DNA of 64,000 nucleotides from Kribbella sp. VKM Ac-2569. GTDB taxonomy: Bacteria; Actinomycetota; Actinomycetes; Propionibacteriales; Kribbellaceae. Of the stretch, positions 50,483 to 58,884 are shown in pieces; position 1 is the first letter of the stretch, and every line of letters begins with the position of its first letter. Made by a program: the position numbers and the translations under genes. The DNA lies in contig NZ_SGXJ01000006.1 of the NCBI RefSeq assembly GCF_004216905.1, forward strand, positions 186,001-250,000, in the 5' to 3' direction. Below the pieces are notes generated by a model, which worked only from the letters and a program-made list of their open reading frames with translations, searched no databases and was not told the DNA's origin.

Positions 50483-51424
50483 TCAGAAGTCGATCCGCAT
50501 GACCGCGCGGCGTTTGCCCGGCCGGCTCACCTCGGCGAAGCCGGCGTCGGCGAACGTGTCGAGCGTGCCGACCGATCCGCCGTCGATGAAGTCGGGGTAG
50601 CCCTCCACGGCGCGGGCGCCGCGTTCACGGGCGAAGTCGGCGGCGGCCCGGGCGAGTGCACGGCTGATACCGCGGCGCCGGTAGCCGACGCGGGTGACGA
50701 AGCAGGTCACGGCCCATACCGTCGTGTCGGCCTTGTCCTCGTTGCGGTCCGTCCAGGGGACACGGTTGTCGCGGCGCAGCCTCGGGTGGTCGGCGCGCGA
50801 GGCAACGGCGCACCAGCCGACGGGCTCGCCGTCGAGGTACGCGACCAGGCCGCTCGTGGTCTTCGCCTTCGGGTTTCCGCAGGCGGTCTGGTCGCGGAGC
50901 CGGGCGGCGAGCTCTTCGGGGCCTTCCGAAGCCCAGGACTCCTTGGGCAGCATCCGGAATCGTTGGCACGAGCAGCGCGCGGTGTCTCCGCTCGCACCGA
51001 AGACCGCCTCGAGGTCCTCAGCGGTCGCCTGGTTCGCGGGGACGATCGTGAGCTGTTCCGCGGCGATCGGTTCGCGGGAGCCCGAGTGACGAGGAACCGG
51101 CATCCGCGGGGGCGCAGGGCGCTTCTCCCTCTCGGGCAGTGCGTCCAACATGAGCCGGACATCCACCGTGTCGCCTGCGTCCAGTCCGTGCGGCTTGCGT
51201 ACTGCGTCCTTCAGCGGGAGCACGTAGCTGCCGTCCTTCGGCATCAGGGACGTCTTCCACTCGGTGCTGCCGATCCGGGCGCGAATCGGCAGCATCCCCC
51301 AGCCGTAACTGGCGGCAGAAGCCACGGCCCGCAGCGCGTCGGACTCCTCCTCCGGCACGGGAACGAAGTAGTACGGCGCGGGACCGCGCCACTCGATGAC
51401 CTCGCCGCTGAACGACTGATCCAT
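50483..51424 (-). CDS. DUF1905-GNAT fusion protein
   Basis: A 313-residue fusion. Residues about 1-95 are a DUF1905 domain (FSGEVIEWRGPAPYYFVPVP, then RIGSTEWKTSLMPKDGSYVLPLKDAVR), normally a free-standing protein. After a Pro/Arg linker (REKRPAPPRMPVPRHSG), residues about 125-313 are a GNAT acetyltransferase-like domain with TRVGYRRRGISRALARAAADFARE as the acetyl-CoA loop. A CSCQRF pair in the middle is unusual. It is convergent with the VOC gene, 13 bases apart. The acceptor substrate is unknown. The ATG is inside an ATCCATGGAT palindrome. Confidence 0.8.
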   Translation of the reverse strand: MDQSFSGEVIEWRGPAPYYFVPVPEEESDALRAVASAASYGWGMLPIRARIGSTEWKTSLMPKDGSYVLPLKDAVRKPHGLDAGDTVDVRLMLDALPEREKRPAPPRMPVPRHSGSREPIAAEQLTIVPANQATAEDLEAVFGASGDTARCSCQRFRMLPKESWASEGPEELAARLRDQTACGNPKAKTTSGLVAYLDGEPVGWCAVASRADHPRLRRDNRVPWTDRNEDKADTTVWAVTCFVTRVGYRRRGISRALARAAADFARERGARAVEGYPDFIDGGSVGTLDTFADAGFAEVSRPGKRRAVMRIDF

Positions 51425-51479
51425 GGATCAGATGCTAGGCCGTGTTCCGGACAGACAACTTCCGGATTCGGCACCTATT

Positions 51480-52262
51480 TCAGAAGTTGCCGCGGTGGGT
51501 GAGGGCAGTGGTGATCTGAGTCGCGGCCTGCTGAAGGTGCGGGAGGAACTCCTCGCAGAGGGACGTCGAGGTTGAGCGGGAGGCGTGGGCCGAGACGTTG
51601 AGCGCGGCGATGATGCGGCCGCGGGAGTTGTGGATTGGGGCGGCGATGGAGCGGAGACCGAGTTCGAGTTCCTGGTCGACGAGGGCATAACCGTCCGCGC
51701 GGGCCTGGGTGATGCTGGCGCGGAGGTCACCCGGCGTCGTGATCGTGCGATCCGTGAGCGGCTCGGCTTGCAGGGTCTCGAGGTACGCCGTGAGGTCCTC
51801 GTCTGGCAGGGCGGAGAGAAGGACCCGGCCCATCGAGGTCGGGTACGCCGGCAGCCGGGCACCGACGCCGAGGGCGACGGTCATGATCCGGCTGGTTGGT
51901 ACGCGAGCGACGTACACGATGTCGGGGAGGTCGAGGGTCGCGATCGAGCATGACTCCCGGGTCTTGGCACTCAACTCCTCCATGAACGGGCCGGCGAGTT
52001 CGCCGAGGTCCAGGGAGGAGAGGTACGCCCAGCCGAGGGCGAGGACGCGTGGGGTGAGGGAGAACCGGCGGTTGTCGCTGCGCACGTAGCCGAGTTCCTC
52101 CAGCGTGAGCAGGATCCGGCGCGCTGTCGCGGGCGTGATGCCGACGGCTCGCGCCACCTCGCTGAGGGTCAGCGAGGGCGCGTCGGTGGAGAACGCGCGG
52201 ATCACCGCGAGGCCTCGCTCCAGACCTTGCAGAAACGTGCCTGTAGACGCGTCACCCGGCAT
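51480..52262 (-). CDS. IclR family transcriptional regulator of the hydroxyquinol cluster
   Basis: A 260-residue IclR-type regulator. The winged HTH (ALTLSEVARAVGITPATARRIL region, reading LSEVARAVGITPATARRILL) and the effector GAF-like domain (IVYVARVPTSRIMTVALGVGARLPAYPTSMGR, in two pieces) are typical of the PcaR/PobR group that controls aromatic catabolism. It is divergent from maleylacetate reductase, and two dyads lie in the 64-base gap. It likely represses or activates the three downstream catabolic genes in response to an aromatic intermediate. Confidence 0.9.
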   Translation of the reverse strand: MPGDASTGTFLQGLERGLAVIRAFSTDAPSLTLSEVARAVGITPATARRILLTLEELGYVRSDNRRFSLTPRVLALGWAYLSSLDLGELAGPFMEELSAKTRESCSIATLDLPDIVYVARVPTSRIMTVALGVGARLPAYPTSMGRVLLSALPDEDLTAYLETLQAEPLTDRTITTPGDLRASITQARADGYALVDQELELGLRSIAAPIHNSRGRIIAALNVSAHASRSTSTSLCEEFLPHLQQAATQITTALTHRGNF

Positions 52263-52275
52263 CGGCTAGCCTGCT

Positions 52276-52308
52276 TTTCGTTGAAAGAAGAACTATTCGC
52301 TGAGCGAA
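52276..52308. promoter_or_regulatory. Paired dyads for the IclR regulator
   Basis: TTTC-GTT-GAAA (52276-52286) and TTCGC-TGA-GCGAA (52296-52308) are two adjacent inverted repeats about 21 bases apart centre to centre, between the divergent IclR and maleylacetate reductase genes. Position and symmetry suggest the regulator binds here; this is inferred. Confidence 0.5.
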
Positions 52309-52326
52309 ATCGTAGCGGAGCTGCCG

Positions 52327-53415
52327 ATGCCACGTCCAGTCGAGACTGATGCGGCGCCGTCCGGCGCTGGGTTCGTGCACACGTTCCTGCCCGGGCGGGT
52401 GGTGTTCGGGGCCGGATCGCTCGACCGGGTCGCGACCGAGGTCGAAGCACTCGGCGTACGGCGGACGCTCGTGATCGCGACGAACTCCGCGCGGGCCGCC
52501 GCCGACGCGGTCGAGGCGCAACTGGGCGACCTATTTGCGGGCCGGATCGACGGCGTGGCACAGCATGTCCCCACCGAGCTGGCGGAGGGCGCGCGGGCGA
52601 AGGCACGCGAGGCCGGAGCGGACGCGGTCGTCGCCATCGGTGGTGGCTCGGCGATCGGGCTGGCGAAGGCAATCGCCCTCACCACCGAACGCGTGGTGAT
52701 TGTTGCGGTGCCGACGACGTACGCCGGGTCTGAGATGACGCCGGTGTGGGGTGAGACGACAGACGGCCATAAGAGCACTGGGACTGACCTGCGAGTGCTG
52801 CCGCGCGTGGTGGTTTACGACCCGGTGTTGAGCCGTGAATTGCCGTTGAAGGTGACGGCGGCGAGTGTGGCGAATGCGATTGCGCATTGCGTGGAAGCGG
52901 TCTGGACACCGAAGGCCGATCCGATCACGGAGCTGACCGCGGTGGAAGGACTGCGGGCGTTGAGCAGCGGATTGCGGGATGTGTTGCTCGTCCCCGACGA
53001 CTTAGATGCTCGAAGCAACCTTCTATACGGTGCCTGCTTGGCGGGTTCGGCGCTGGCGACGGCTGGGACCGGCCTGCATCACAAGCTGTGTCATCTGCTG
53101 GGCGGCACCTACAACCTGCCGCACGCAGAGACGCACGCGGCGGTACTTCCTCAGGTTGCCCGCGTCAACGCTTCCTCAGTTCCAGAAGCGAAAACACGGC
53201 TGAAAGCCGCACTGGGCACAACAGACCTGGCAGGTGGATTGTTCCACCTGTTCCAGGACGCGGGAGTGCCAACGAGTTTGCGGGAGCTGGGCTTGACCGA
53301 GGAGCAGGTCGCGGAAGCAGCCGCGGCGTTCAAGCCGACGGACAACCCGATCCCGGCGACGGAGGACCTGGTGCGGGACATCCTGACCCGCGCCTGGTCC
53401 GGTACGCGACCTTGA
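52327..53415 (+). CDS. Maleylacetate reductase
   Basis: A 362-residue iron-containing alcohol dehydrogenase-type enzyme that reduces maleylacetate to 3-oxoadipate with NAD(P)H. RVVFGAGSLDRVATEVEALG opens the nucleotide domain, then VVAIGGGSAIGLAKAIAL and VPTTYAGSEMTPVWGETTDGHKSTG, the maleylacetate reductase-specific stretch. TGLHHKLCHLLGGTYNLPHAETHAAVLP contains the metal-site-type His residues. It is the first gene of the aromatic operon, 16 bases from the dioxygenase gene, and lies between the IclR regulator and that enzyme. Confidence 0.92.
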   Translation: MPRPVETDAAPSGAGFVHTFLPGRVVFGAGSLDRVATEVEALGVRRTLVIATNSARAAADAVEAQLGDLFAGRIDGVAQHVPTELAEGARAKAREAGADAVVAIGGGSAIGLAKAIALTTERVVIVAVPTTYAGSEMTPVWGETTDGHKSTGTDLRVLPRVVVYDPVLSRELPLKVTAASVANAIAHCVEAVWTPKADPITELTAVEGLRALSSGLRDVLLVPDDLDARSNLLYGACLAGSALATAGTGLHHKLCHLLGGTYNLPHAETHAAVLPQVARVNASSVPEAKTRLKAALGTTDLAGGLFHLFQDAGVPTSLRELGLTEEQVAEAAAAFKPTDNPIPATEDLVRDILTRAWSGTRP

Positions 53416-53431
53416 TGAGCGAGGAGACCGG

Positions 53432-54304
53432 ATGGACCTGCAAGGAGATGATCTGACCGCAGCCGTGGTGGCCAGCTTCGGGGACAGCCCGAGCGACCGC
53501 TACCGGGAGGTGATGAGCGCCCTCGTACGCCACCTGCACGCGTTCGCACGCGAGGTGGACCTCACCGAGGACGAGTACTTCACCGCCATCGACTTCCTGA
53601 CCCGGACCGGTCAGATCTCGACCGGCACGCGACAGGAGTTCGTGCTGCTGGCCGACGTACTCGGGTTGTCGATGCTCACGGTCGGACTGGGGAACCGGAA
53701 GCCGCCCGGGGCCACGCAGTCCACGGTGTTCGGCCCGTTCTTCGTCGAGGGATCACCCGAGGTGCAGCTCGGTGGCGACATCTCGAACGGCGCCCCTGGA
53801 CAGCCGTGCCTGGTGAGCGGGCGTGTCCTCAACACCAAGGGCGAGCCCATCCCGGACGCGCTCGTCGAAACCTGGCAGGCCGACGAGGACGGATTCTACG
53901 ACGTACAGAAGGAGCTCGACGGCCCGCAGAACCGCGCCCATCTGACGACCGATGCCGATGGCAACTACCGGTTCTGGGCGGTCAAGCCGGTCGCCTATCC
54001 GATCCCCGACGACGGGCCGGTCGGCGAACTCCTTCGCGCGGGCGGTCGCGGCCCGATGCGCCCAGCGCACATCCACTTCATGGTCACGGCCCCTGGGTAC
54101 AGCCGCCTGATCACGCACGTCTTCGCGGCAGGCGACGAATACCTCGACACCGACGCGGTGTTCGGCGTCAAGCAGTCGCTCATCGCCGACTTCACCGAAC
54201 ACCCGGCCGGCACCGAGGCCCCCGACGGCAGTACGCCGGACCAGCCCTACTACACGGTCAGCTACGACCTGGTGCTCGCCACCACCGAGGAGACCCAGCA
54301 ATGA
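53432..54304 (+). CDS. Intradiol ring-cleavage dioxygenase (hydroxyquinol 1,2-dioxygenase-like)
   Basis: A 290-residue non-haem Fe(III) intradiol dioxygenase that would open hydroxyquinol (1,2,4-trihydroxybenzene) to maleylacetate. Iron ligands are visible: Tyr in EDGFYDVQKE, Tyr in PVAYPIPDDGP and the two His of MRPAHIHFMV. The N-terminal helical linker (DEYFTAIDFLTRTGQI) is the dimerisation domain of the catechol/hydroxyquinol class. With maleylacetate reductase next door, hydroxyquinol fits better than catechol. Its TGA overlaps the ATG of the flavin monooxygenase (ATGA), so translation is coupled. Confidence 0.92.
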   Translation: MDLQGDDLTAAVVASFGDSPSDRYREVMSALVRHLHAFAREVDLTEDEYFTAIDFLTRTGQISTGTRQEFVLLADVLGLSMLTVGLGNRKPPGATQSTVFGPFFVEGSPEVQLGGDISNGAPGQPCLVSGRVLNTKGEPIPDALVETWQADEDGFYDVQKELDGPQNRAHLTTDADGNYRFWAVKPVAYPIPDDGPVGELLRAGGRGPMRPAHIHFMVTAPGYSRLITHVFAAGDEYLDTDAVFGVKQSLIADFTEHPAGTEAPDGSTPDQPYYTVSYDLVLATTEETQQ

Positions 54305-56031
54305 TCACCACAGACGTTCTCATCGTCGGTAGTGGCCCCGCAGGCGGCGCCGCCTCCCTCTTCCTGTCCACGTACGGCGTCGACAACATTGTCCTCACCC
54401 GGTACGGCTGGACCGCCAACACGCCCCGCGCACACATCACGAACCAACGCACGATCGAGTTGATGCGCGACGCGGGCATCGAGGATCAGGTCGTCGACAA
54501 GGGCACCGCCCACGACCTGATGGGCCAGACCGCGTTCTGCACCAGCCTGGCCGGCGAGGAGATCGGCCGGATCCGCACGTGGGGCACGCATCCACGCCGC
54601 CTGGCCGACTACACGGAAGCCAGTCCCTGTCTGCCCATGGATCTCCCCCAGACGCTGTTCGAGCCGATCCTGGTCAGTACGGCGGCCAGTCGCGGCGCGC
54701 GGCTCCGCTTCAACACGGAGTATCTGTCCTTGGAGCAGGACGACGACGGCGTCACCGCCACGGTGCGGGATCGGTTGAGCGACACGACGTACCAGATCCG
54801 CGCCAAGTATCTGATCGGCGCGGACGGCGGGCGGAGCAAGGTTGCCCAGGACATCGACCTGCCGATGGCCGGTGCGATGGACATCGAGGGTTCGATGAAC
54901 ATCGTGTTCGAGGCCGATCTGAGCCGGTACGTCGCGCATCGCCCGAGCGTTCTGTACTGGGTCCTCCAGCCCGGCGCGCAGATCGGCGGTATCGGCGCCG
55001 GTCTCGTCCGGATGGTCCGTCCGTGGAACGAGTGGCTGATCGTCTGGGGCTACGACATCAACCGGCCCGCGCCGGTCGTCGACGAGGCGATGGCGACCGA
55101 GATCGTGCACAACCTGGTCGGCGACGACACGATCGACGTGAAGCTGAAAGGTACGTCGGTCTGGAGCGTCAACCACATGTACGCCGAGAAGATCTCGAAG
55201 GGCCGCGTCTTCTGTATGGGTGACGCAATCCACCGGCATCCGCCGAGCAACGGCCTGGGCTCGAACACCTCGATCCAGGACGCGTACAACCTGGCCTGGA
55301 AACTCGCCCTGGTTCTCAAGGGTCAGGCCGCGCCCGAGCTGCTGCAGAGCTACGAGGCCGAGCGTGCCCCGATCGCGCGGCAGATCGTTGACCGCGCCAA
55401 CAAGAGCCGTAACCAGTTCGGCCAGATCTTCCGGGCGCTCGGCATGACGCCGGACGCGCCGGCGGGGCGGACGATCGAGTCGCGTAAGGACGACACGCCA
55501 ACCGCAGCCGCGCAGCGCGAGGAGCTGCGGAAGGCGATCGAGCTGAAGGACTACGAGTTCAACGCGCACGGTGTCGAGCTCGGGCAGCGCTACCGCTCGT
55601 CTGCCGTGGTCGACGACGGTACGCCCGAGCCGCCGTACGAGCGGGATCACGAGCTGTACTACCACCCGACAACCTGGCCGGGTGCCCGGATCCCGCACTG
55701 CTGGCTGACGCGCGGATCGGACACCGTGAGCACGCTGGACGTGGTCGGGAAGGGCCGCTTCACCCTGCTCACCGGCATCGGCGGCGACGCGTGGGTAAAG
55801 GCGGCGCAGTCCGTGTCCGAGCAGCTCGGCGTACCGATCGAGCCGTTCGTGATCGGGCCGGGTCGTGAGCTGGACGACCTGTACGGCGATTGGGCGCGGG
55901 TGCGCGAGATCCCGGACGAGGGCTGTCTGCTCGTCCGGCCCGACGCGCACATCGCCTACCGCGCGTTCGACCAGCCCGACGATCCGACGGAAGCGCTCCG
56001 ACAGGCGGTCGGTGCGGTCTTAGGCCGCTGA
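54301..56031 (+). CDS. FAD-dependent phenol-type monooxygenase
   Basis: A 576-residue PheA/TfdB-type flavin monooxygenase. The dinucleotide motif DVLIVGSGPAGGAASLFLS starts it, the second FAD motif is RVFCMGDAIHRHPPSNGLGS, and YLIGADGGRSKV is the DG motif. A C-terminal thioredoxin-like domain (LLTGIGGDAWVKAAQSV...CLLVRPDAHIAYRA) is typical of 2,4-dichlorophenol/phenol hydroxylases. In this operon it would hydroxylate a phenol such as resorcinol or a substituted catechol-type ring to hydroxyquinol. The exact substrate is inferred. It starts at the ATGA overlap and ends 12 bases inside the small leftward gene. Confidence 0.92.
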   Translation: MITTDVLIVGSGPAGGAASLFLSTYGVDNIVLTRYGWTANTPRAHITNQRTIELMRDAGIEDQVVDKGTAHDLMGQTAFCTSLAGEEIGRIRTWGTHPRRLADYTEASPCLPMDLPQTLFEPILVSTAASRGARLRFNTEYLSLEQDDDGVTATVRDRLSDTTYQIRAKYLIGADGGRSKVAQDIDLPMAGAMDIEGSMNIVFEADLSRYVAHRPSVLYWVLQPGAQIGGIGAGLVRMVRPWNEWLIVWGYDINRPAPVVDEAMATEIVHNLVGDDTIDVKLKGTSVWSVNHMYAEKISKGRVFCMGDAIHRHPPSNGLGSNTSIQDAYNLAWKLALVLKGQAAPELLQSYEAERAPIARQIVDRANKSRNQFGQIFRALGMTPDAPAGRTIESRKDDTPTAAAQREELRKAIELKDYEFNAHGVELGQRYRSSAVVDDGTPEPPYERDHELYYHPTTWPGARIPHCWLTRGSDTVSTLDVVGKGRFTLLTGIGGDAWVKAAQSVSEQLGVPIEPFVIGPGRELDDLYGDWARVREIPDEGCLLVRPDAHIAYRAFDQPDDPTEALRQAVGAVLGR

Positions 56032-56208
56032 GGAGGCGGCGGCCTCGCGGAGGATGCGGTCGAGGATCGCCGAGATCTCCGCGGTCTCGGCGTCCAGCAA
56101 GGTGATCAGCGCGACCCTCGAGGTGTCCGACCGCGCCTCCAGAGCTGCCGCGCTCAACGCGCGCACGGTGCCCAGCTCGTGTATCAGTTCGTCCCACAGA
56201 GCGTTCAT
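56020..56208 (-). CDS. Small helical protein of unknown function
   Basis: A possible 62-residue protein (MNALWDELIHELGTVRALSAAA...) that is almost entirely alpha-helical and Ala/Leu/Glu-rich, with no recognisable motif. ATG at 56208 lies behind a GGGGG stretch. It overlaps the monooxygenase end by 12 bases and is antisense to it. The helical, low-charge composition suggests a small dimerising protein, but it may not be real. Confidence 0.5.
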   Translation of the reverse strand: MNALWDELIHELGTVRALSAAALEARSDTSRVALITLLDAETAEISAILDRILREAAASSAA

Positions 56209-56301
56209 CAGCAAACCCCCATGTGCCCCGTCACCACATCCAGCGCGACGAGAAGCCTCACTTCTGTCTTACCGAGAACAACGGGCGCAAGCGGAGGAAG
56301 G

Positions 56302-57480
56302 TTACGGACTTGTCAACAATTCCCAGCTGTGGGCGGGGACGGGCGGGGTGCCTGCGAGCGGGAAACGCTGCTCCTGATCCGAGATGTTCAGCAACAAGAG
56401 GACTGATTCCTCACCATGGGTGCTCCGCAGCGCGAGCGACTCGTTGGTGAGATGCTCGACGGTCGTCCGCGCCCGGGTCAGCCACGGATGGCGGCGCCGT
56501 ACGCCGATAAGTTCCTGGTGCAGGCGGTACGTCGGCAGCCCGTACGGCGCCAGCTCGTCGGGCGACCCGGGGAACGCCGGACGGATCGCGTCGTCCCCAC
56601 CGGCGCGATCCTCCTTGAGACCACGGAACGCCTGCTCGTCGCCCGAGTAGACGCTCGGTACGCCGCCGACCGCGAACAGGATCGCCAGCGCGTGACCGAG
56701 GTGGCGTTCGTCCTCGAGCCGGGTCGCGAGGCGGGTCACGTCGTGGTTGCCGACGAACGTCTGCGGGACGAACGTGTCGAGCAGCGCGTTGTGCCGGCCG
56801 AGCGCGTACGAGAGCTCGTAGAAGTTGCGATCGTTGAGCGAACTCCAGATCGCCTTCCAGAGCTCGTACTGCGTGACGGAATCGAGCCCGCTCTTCTCGA
56901 CGTACGCCGCGTAGTCGCCGTGGATGACCTCACCGAAGTACCAGGTGTCGCGGTCCCTCGGCAGCACGTGACGCCAGAACTCAGGCGGTACGGCGTACGC
57001 CACGTCGAGGCGCCACGCGTCGACCCCGCGGTCGTTCCAGAACCGCACGACGTCACCGACGTACTGCGCGACCTCGGTGTTGCTGTGGTCGAGCGCCACC
57101 AGATGTTCATGACCCTCAAAGGTGTCGAGGCCATCGCGGCGGAACCACTCCGGATGGGCGAAGGAGCGCGCGACGTGGTTGAAGACGCCGTCGAGGGCGA
57201 CCCGGAGGCCGCGGGCGTGGGCCTGCGCGATCAGGCGGTCGAAGTCGGCGTCGTCACCGAGGCGCGGGTCGATCCGGAAGTGGTCGACGGTGTCGTAGCC
57301 GTGGGTTTCGGAGGCAAAGACGGGACCGAGAAGGAGCCCGTTGCAGCCCAGGTCGATCGCGTAGTCGAGCCAGTTCTCCAACTGCGGAAGGCGATGCACG
57401 ACCGCCTGCTGGGCCGTCGCCTCAGCCGCAGTGAATCGGAGCGGATAGATCTGCCACCAGATCGCGTGATCAGGCCACAT
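56302..57480 (-). CDS. GH13 alpha-amylase family glycoside hydrolase
   Basis: A 392-residue cytoplasmic GH13 enzyme with no signal peptide. The conserved regions are visible: region I DGVFNH, region II WRLDVAYA with the catalytic Asp, region III FGEVIHG with the acid/base Glu, and region IV FVGNHDVTR. It is short for GH13 and lacks an obvious domain B extension, so it probably acts on small malto-oligosaccharides, isomaltose or a maltose-like sugar. Its ATG (after GAGGAGG) overlaps the stop of the FUSC gene by 11 bases, so the two form an operon. The product specificity cannot be read from the sequence. Confidence 0.9.
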   Translation of the reverse strand: MWPDHAIWWQIYPLRFTAAEATAQQAVVHRLPQLENWLDYAIDLGCNGLLLGPVFASETHGYDTVDHFRIDPRLGDDADFDRLIAQAHARGLRVALDGVFNHVARSFAHPEWFRRDGLDTFEGHEHLVALDHSNTEVAQYVGDVVRFWNDRGVDAWRLDVAYAVPPEFWRHVLPRDRDTWYFGEVIHGDYAAYVEKSGLDSVTQYELWKAIWSSLNDRNFYELSYALGRHNALLDTFVPQTFVGNHDVTRLATRLEDERHLGHALAILFAVGGVPSVYSGDEQAFRGLKEDRAGGDDAIRPAFPGSPDELAPYGLPTYRLHQELIGVRRRHPWLTRARTTVEHLTNESLALRSTHGEESVLLLLNISDQEQRFPLAGTPPVPAHSWELLTSP

Positions 57481-58412
57481 GTCGCCTCCTCAGAACCAGA
57501 GTAGGAAAGATCGCGATCAGGCAACCGATCACGGTGTCGATCAGGCGGTACCCGATCGTCGAGAATCCCGGCGTACGGCCGAGGTCCATCAGAAGCACGA
57601 CGAGCGGGGTCATGACGGGCCACGATCGCCCAGGACGGCGGTACCCAGGGGACGAGGGCGCCACCGACGAGCACGCCGGCGCACGTACCAAGACAGCGTT
57701 GCGTTGCCCGAAGCAACGATCCGCCGCGGCGCCGGACCACAATCACCACGGCGAGCGCGATCCAGTACCCCTTCTCCTGATGCCACAGCACGCCGATCGC
57801 CTCGGCCACAGCGAGTGCGGGCACCAGGCGTACGGCGTACTGCCATCCCTCGAAGCGACGCAGGTTTCCCCACCAACGCCTCCATAACTGCCGGTACGTC
57901 GGAACGCCGCCGGCCGCGGCAACCGGTGCCGAGAACGCAGCAGCCGCGAGCCCCAACAGGATCGCCCACACGACCCCGCCCGCAAACCACCGGGCGACCT
58001 CCCAAGCGGCCCCACTCAACCCGGTCGCCAGCACCAGAAAGGTGATGAACCGCGCCGTCGCGTCAGCCATCCACCGGCTGAACCCACCAACCACCGCCGC
58101 AACCGCAGCCAGCAGCACGACACCCGCCGCGGTCACCCACCCACGACCTCCCAACCCCCCGACCAGCGCGGCCCCGGTCACCACCACCCCCACGCGACTT
58201 TGAGCACCGACCAACCACGAAATCGGTCTGCGAATGGTTGGTGGGTGCACAAAGTTGACGGCTAGGGCACCGAGGGCCGCGAAGGAGGCGTGGGTGAGGT
58301 GGCCGGTGGTTACGCCGTACGTGATTGGTCCGGCCATCGCGAGGGCCGCGGTGACCAACTGGGCCGGGACCACAGGCGTGTCCCGGGACCAGTGGATGAC
58401 ATGCACGCTCAT
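57470..58412 (-). pseudogene. FUSC/aromatic-acid exporter family protein with internal deletion and frameshift
   Basis: The start (58412) and first 270 codons encode a membrane protein of the FUSC/aromatic acid exporter class, with several helices (GPITYGVTTGHLTHASFAAL, AVVGGFSRWMADATARFI), reaching CAGVLVGGALVPWVPPSWAI. At about 57615-57625 the frame breaks. The last part, VMTPLVVLLMDLGRTPGFST, then GYRLIDTVIGCLIAIFPTLVLRRR, is in another frame and ends at 57470. Family members normally have roughly 30-40 more residues between the two blocks, so a deletion plus frameshift is inferred. It overlaps the GH13 start by 11 bases and is divergent from a MarR gene with an operator over the start region. 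Confidence 0.75.
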
Positions 58413-58414
58413 AG

Positions 58415-58427
58415 TAAGCTGAGCTTA
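58415..58427. promoter_or_regulatory. Dyad operator between FUSC and MarR genes
   Basis: TAAGC-TGA-GCTTA is a perfect 5+3+5 inverted repeat starting two bases upstream of the leftward FUSC start codon, in the 49-base gap before the MarR gene. A related half GAGCTTAG follows at 58448-58455. It is a good candidate for MarR binding, controlling both directions. Confidence 0.55.
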
Positions 58428-58461
58428 GCATTCTTGACCGTCAGCGAGCTTAGGACAGTAA

Positions 58462-58884
58462 ATGGAAGCTTACGAAACAGCTGTTGCGCTCCGACGGGCC
58501 AGTACGCGGTTGGCGTTGCGGTTGCGGGCTGAACGGGCTGGGGACGGGCTGGGGAGTACAGGGGTCGCGGTGCTCGGGCAGCTGCATCGGCGTGGGGCAC
58601 TGACGGCGAGCGAGATCGCCGCGGCCGAGCGGGTGCAGCCGCAGTCGTTGACGCGGGTCCTGGCGAGTCTCGAGGAGCAGCAGCTCATCTCGCGGCAGCA
58701 GGACACGCACGACCGGCGCCGGCACACGATCGAGCTGACCGATCGCGGGCGGCAGTTGCTCAAGGAACACATGAAGAGCTCGGATGACTGGCTCGCCGAG
58801 GCGATCGCCGAGCGCCTCAATCCCACCGAGCGCGCAGTACTGGAGCTGGCGGCCGGGATTCTCGATCAGCTGCTCGACGGCTGA
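58462..58884 (+). CDS. MarR family transcriptional regulator
   Basis: A 140-residue MarR-type regulator. The winged HTH is LTASEIAAAERVQPQSLTRVL, then LEEQQLISRQQDTHDRRRHTIELTDRGRQLL, the wing-type hairpin of the family. It is divergent from the FUSC exporter gene and a dyad lies between them, so it likely represses the exporter until an aromatic or drug ligand binds. Its 3' end overlaps the convergent TrmH gene by 19 bases. Confidence 0.92.
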   Translation: MEAYETAVALRRASTRLALRLRAERAGDGLGSTGVAVLGQLHRRGALTASEIAAAERVQPQSLTRVLASLEEQQLISRQQDTHDRRRHTIELTDRGRQLLKEHMKSSDDWLAEAIAERLNPTERAVLELAAGILDQLLDG

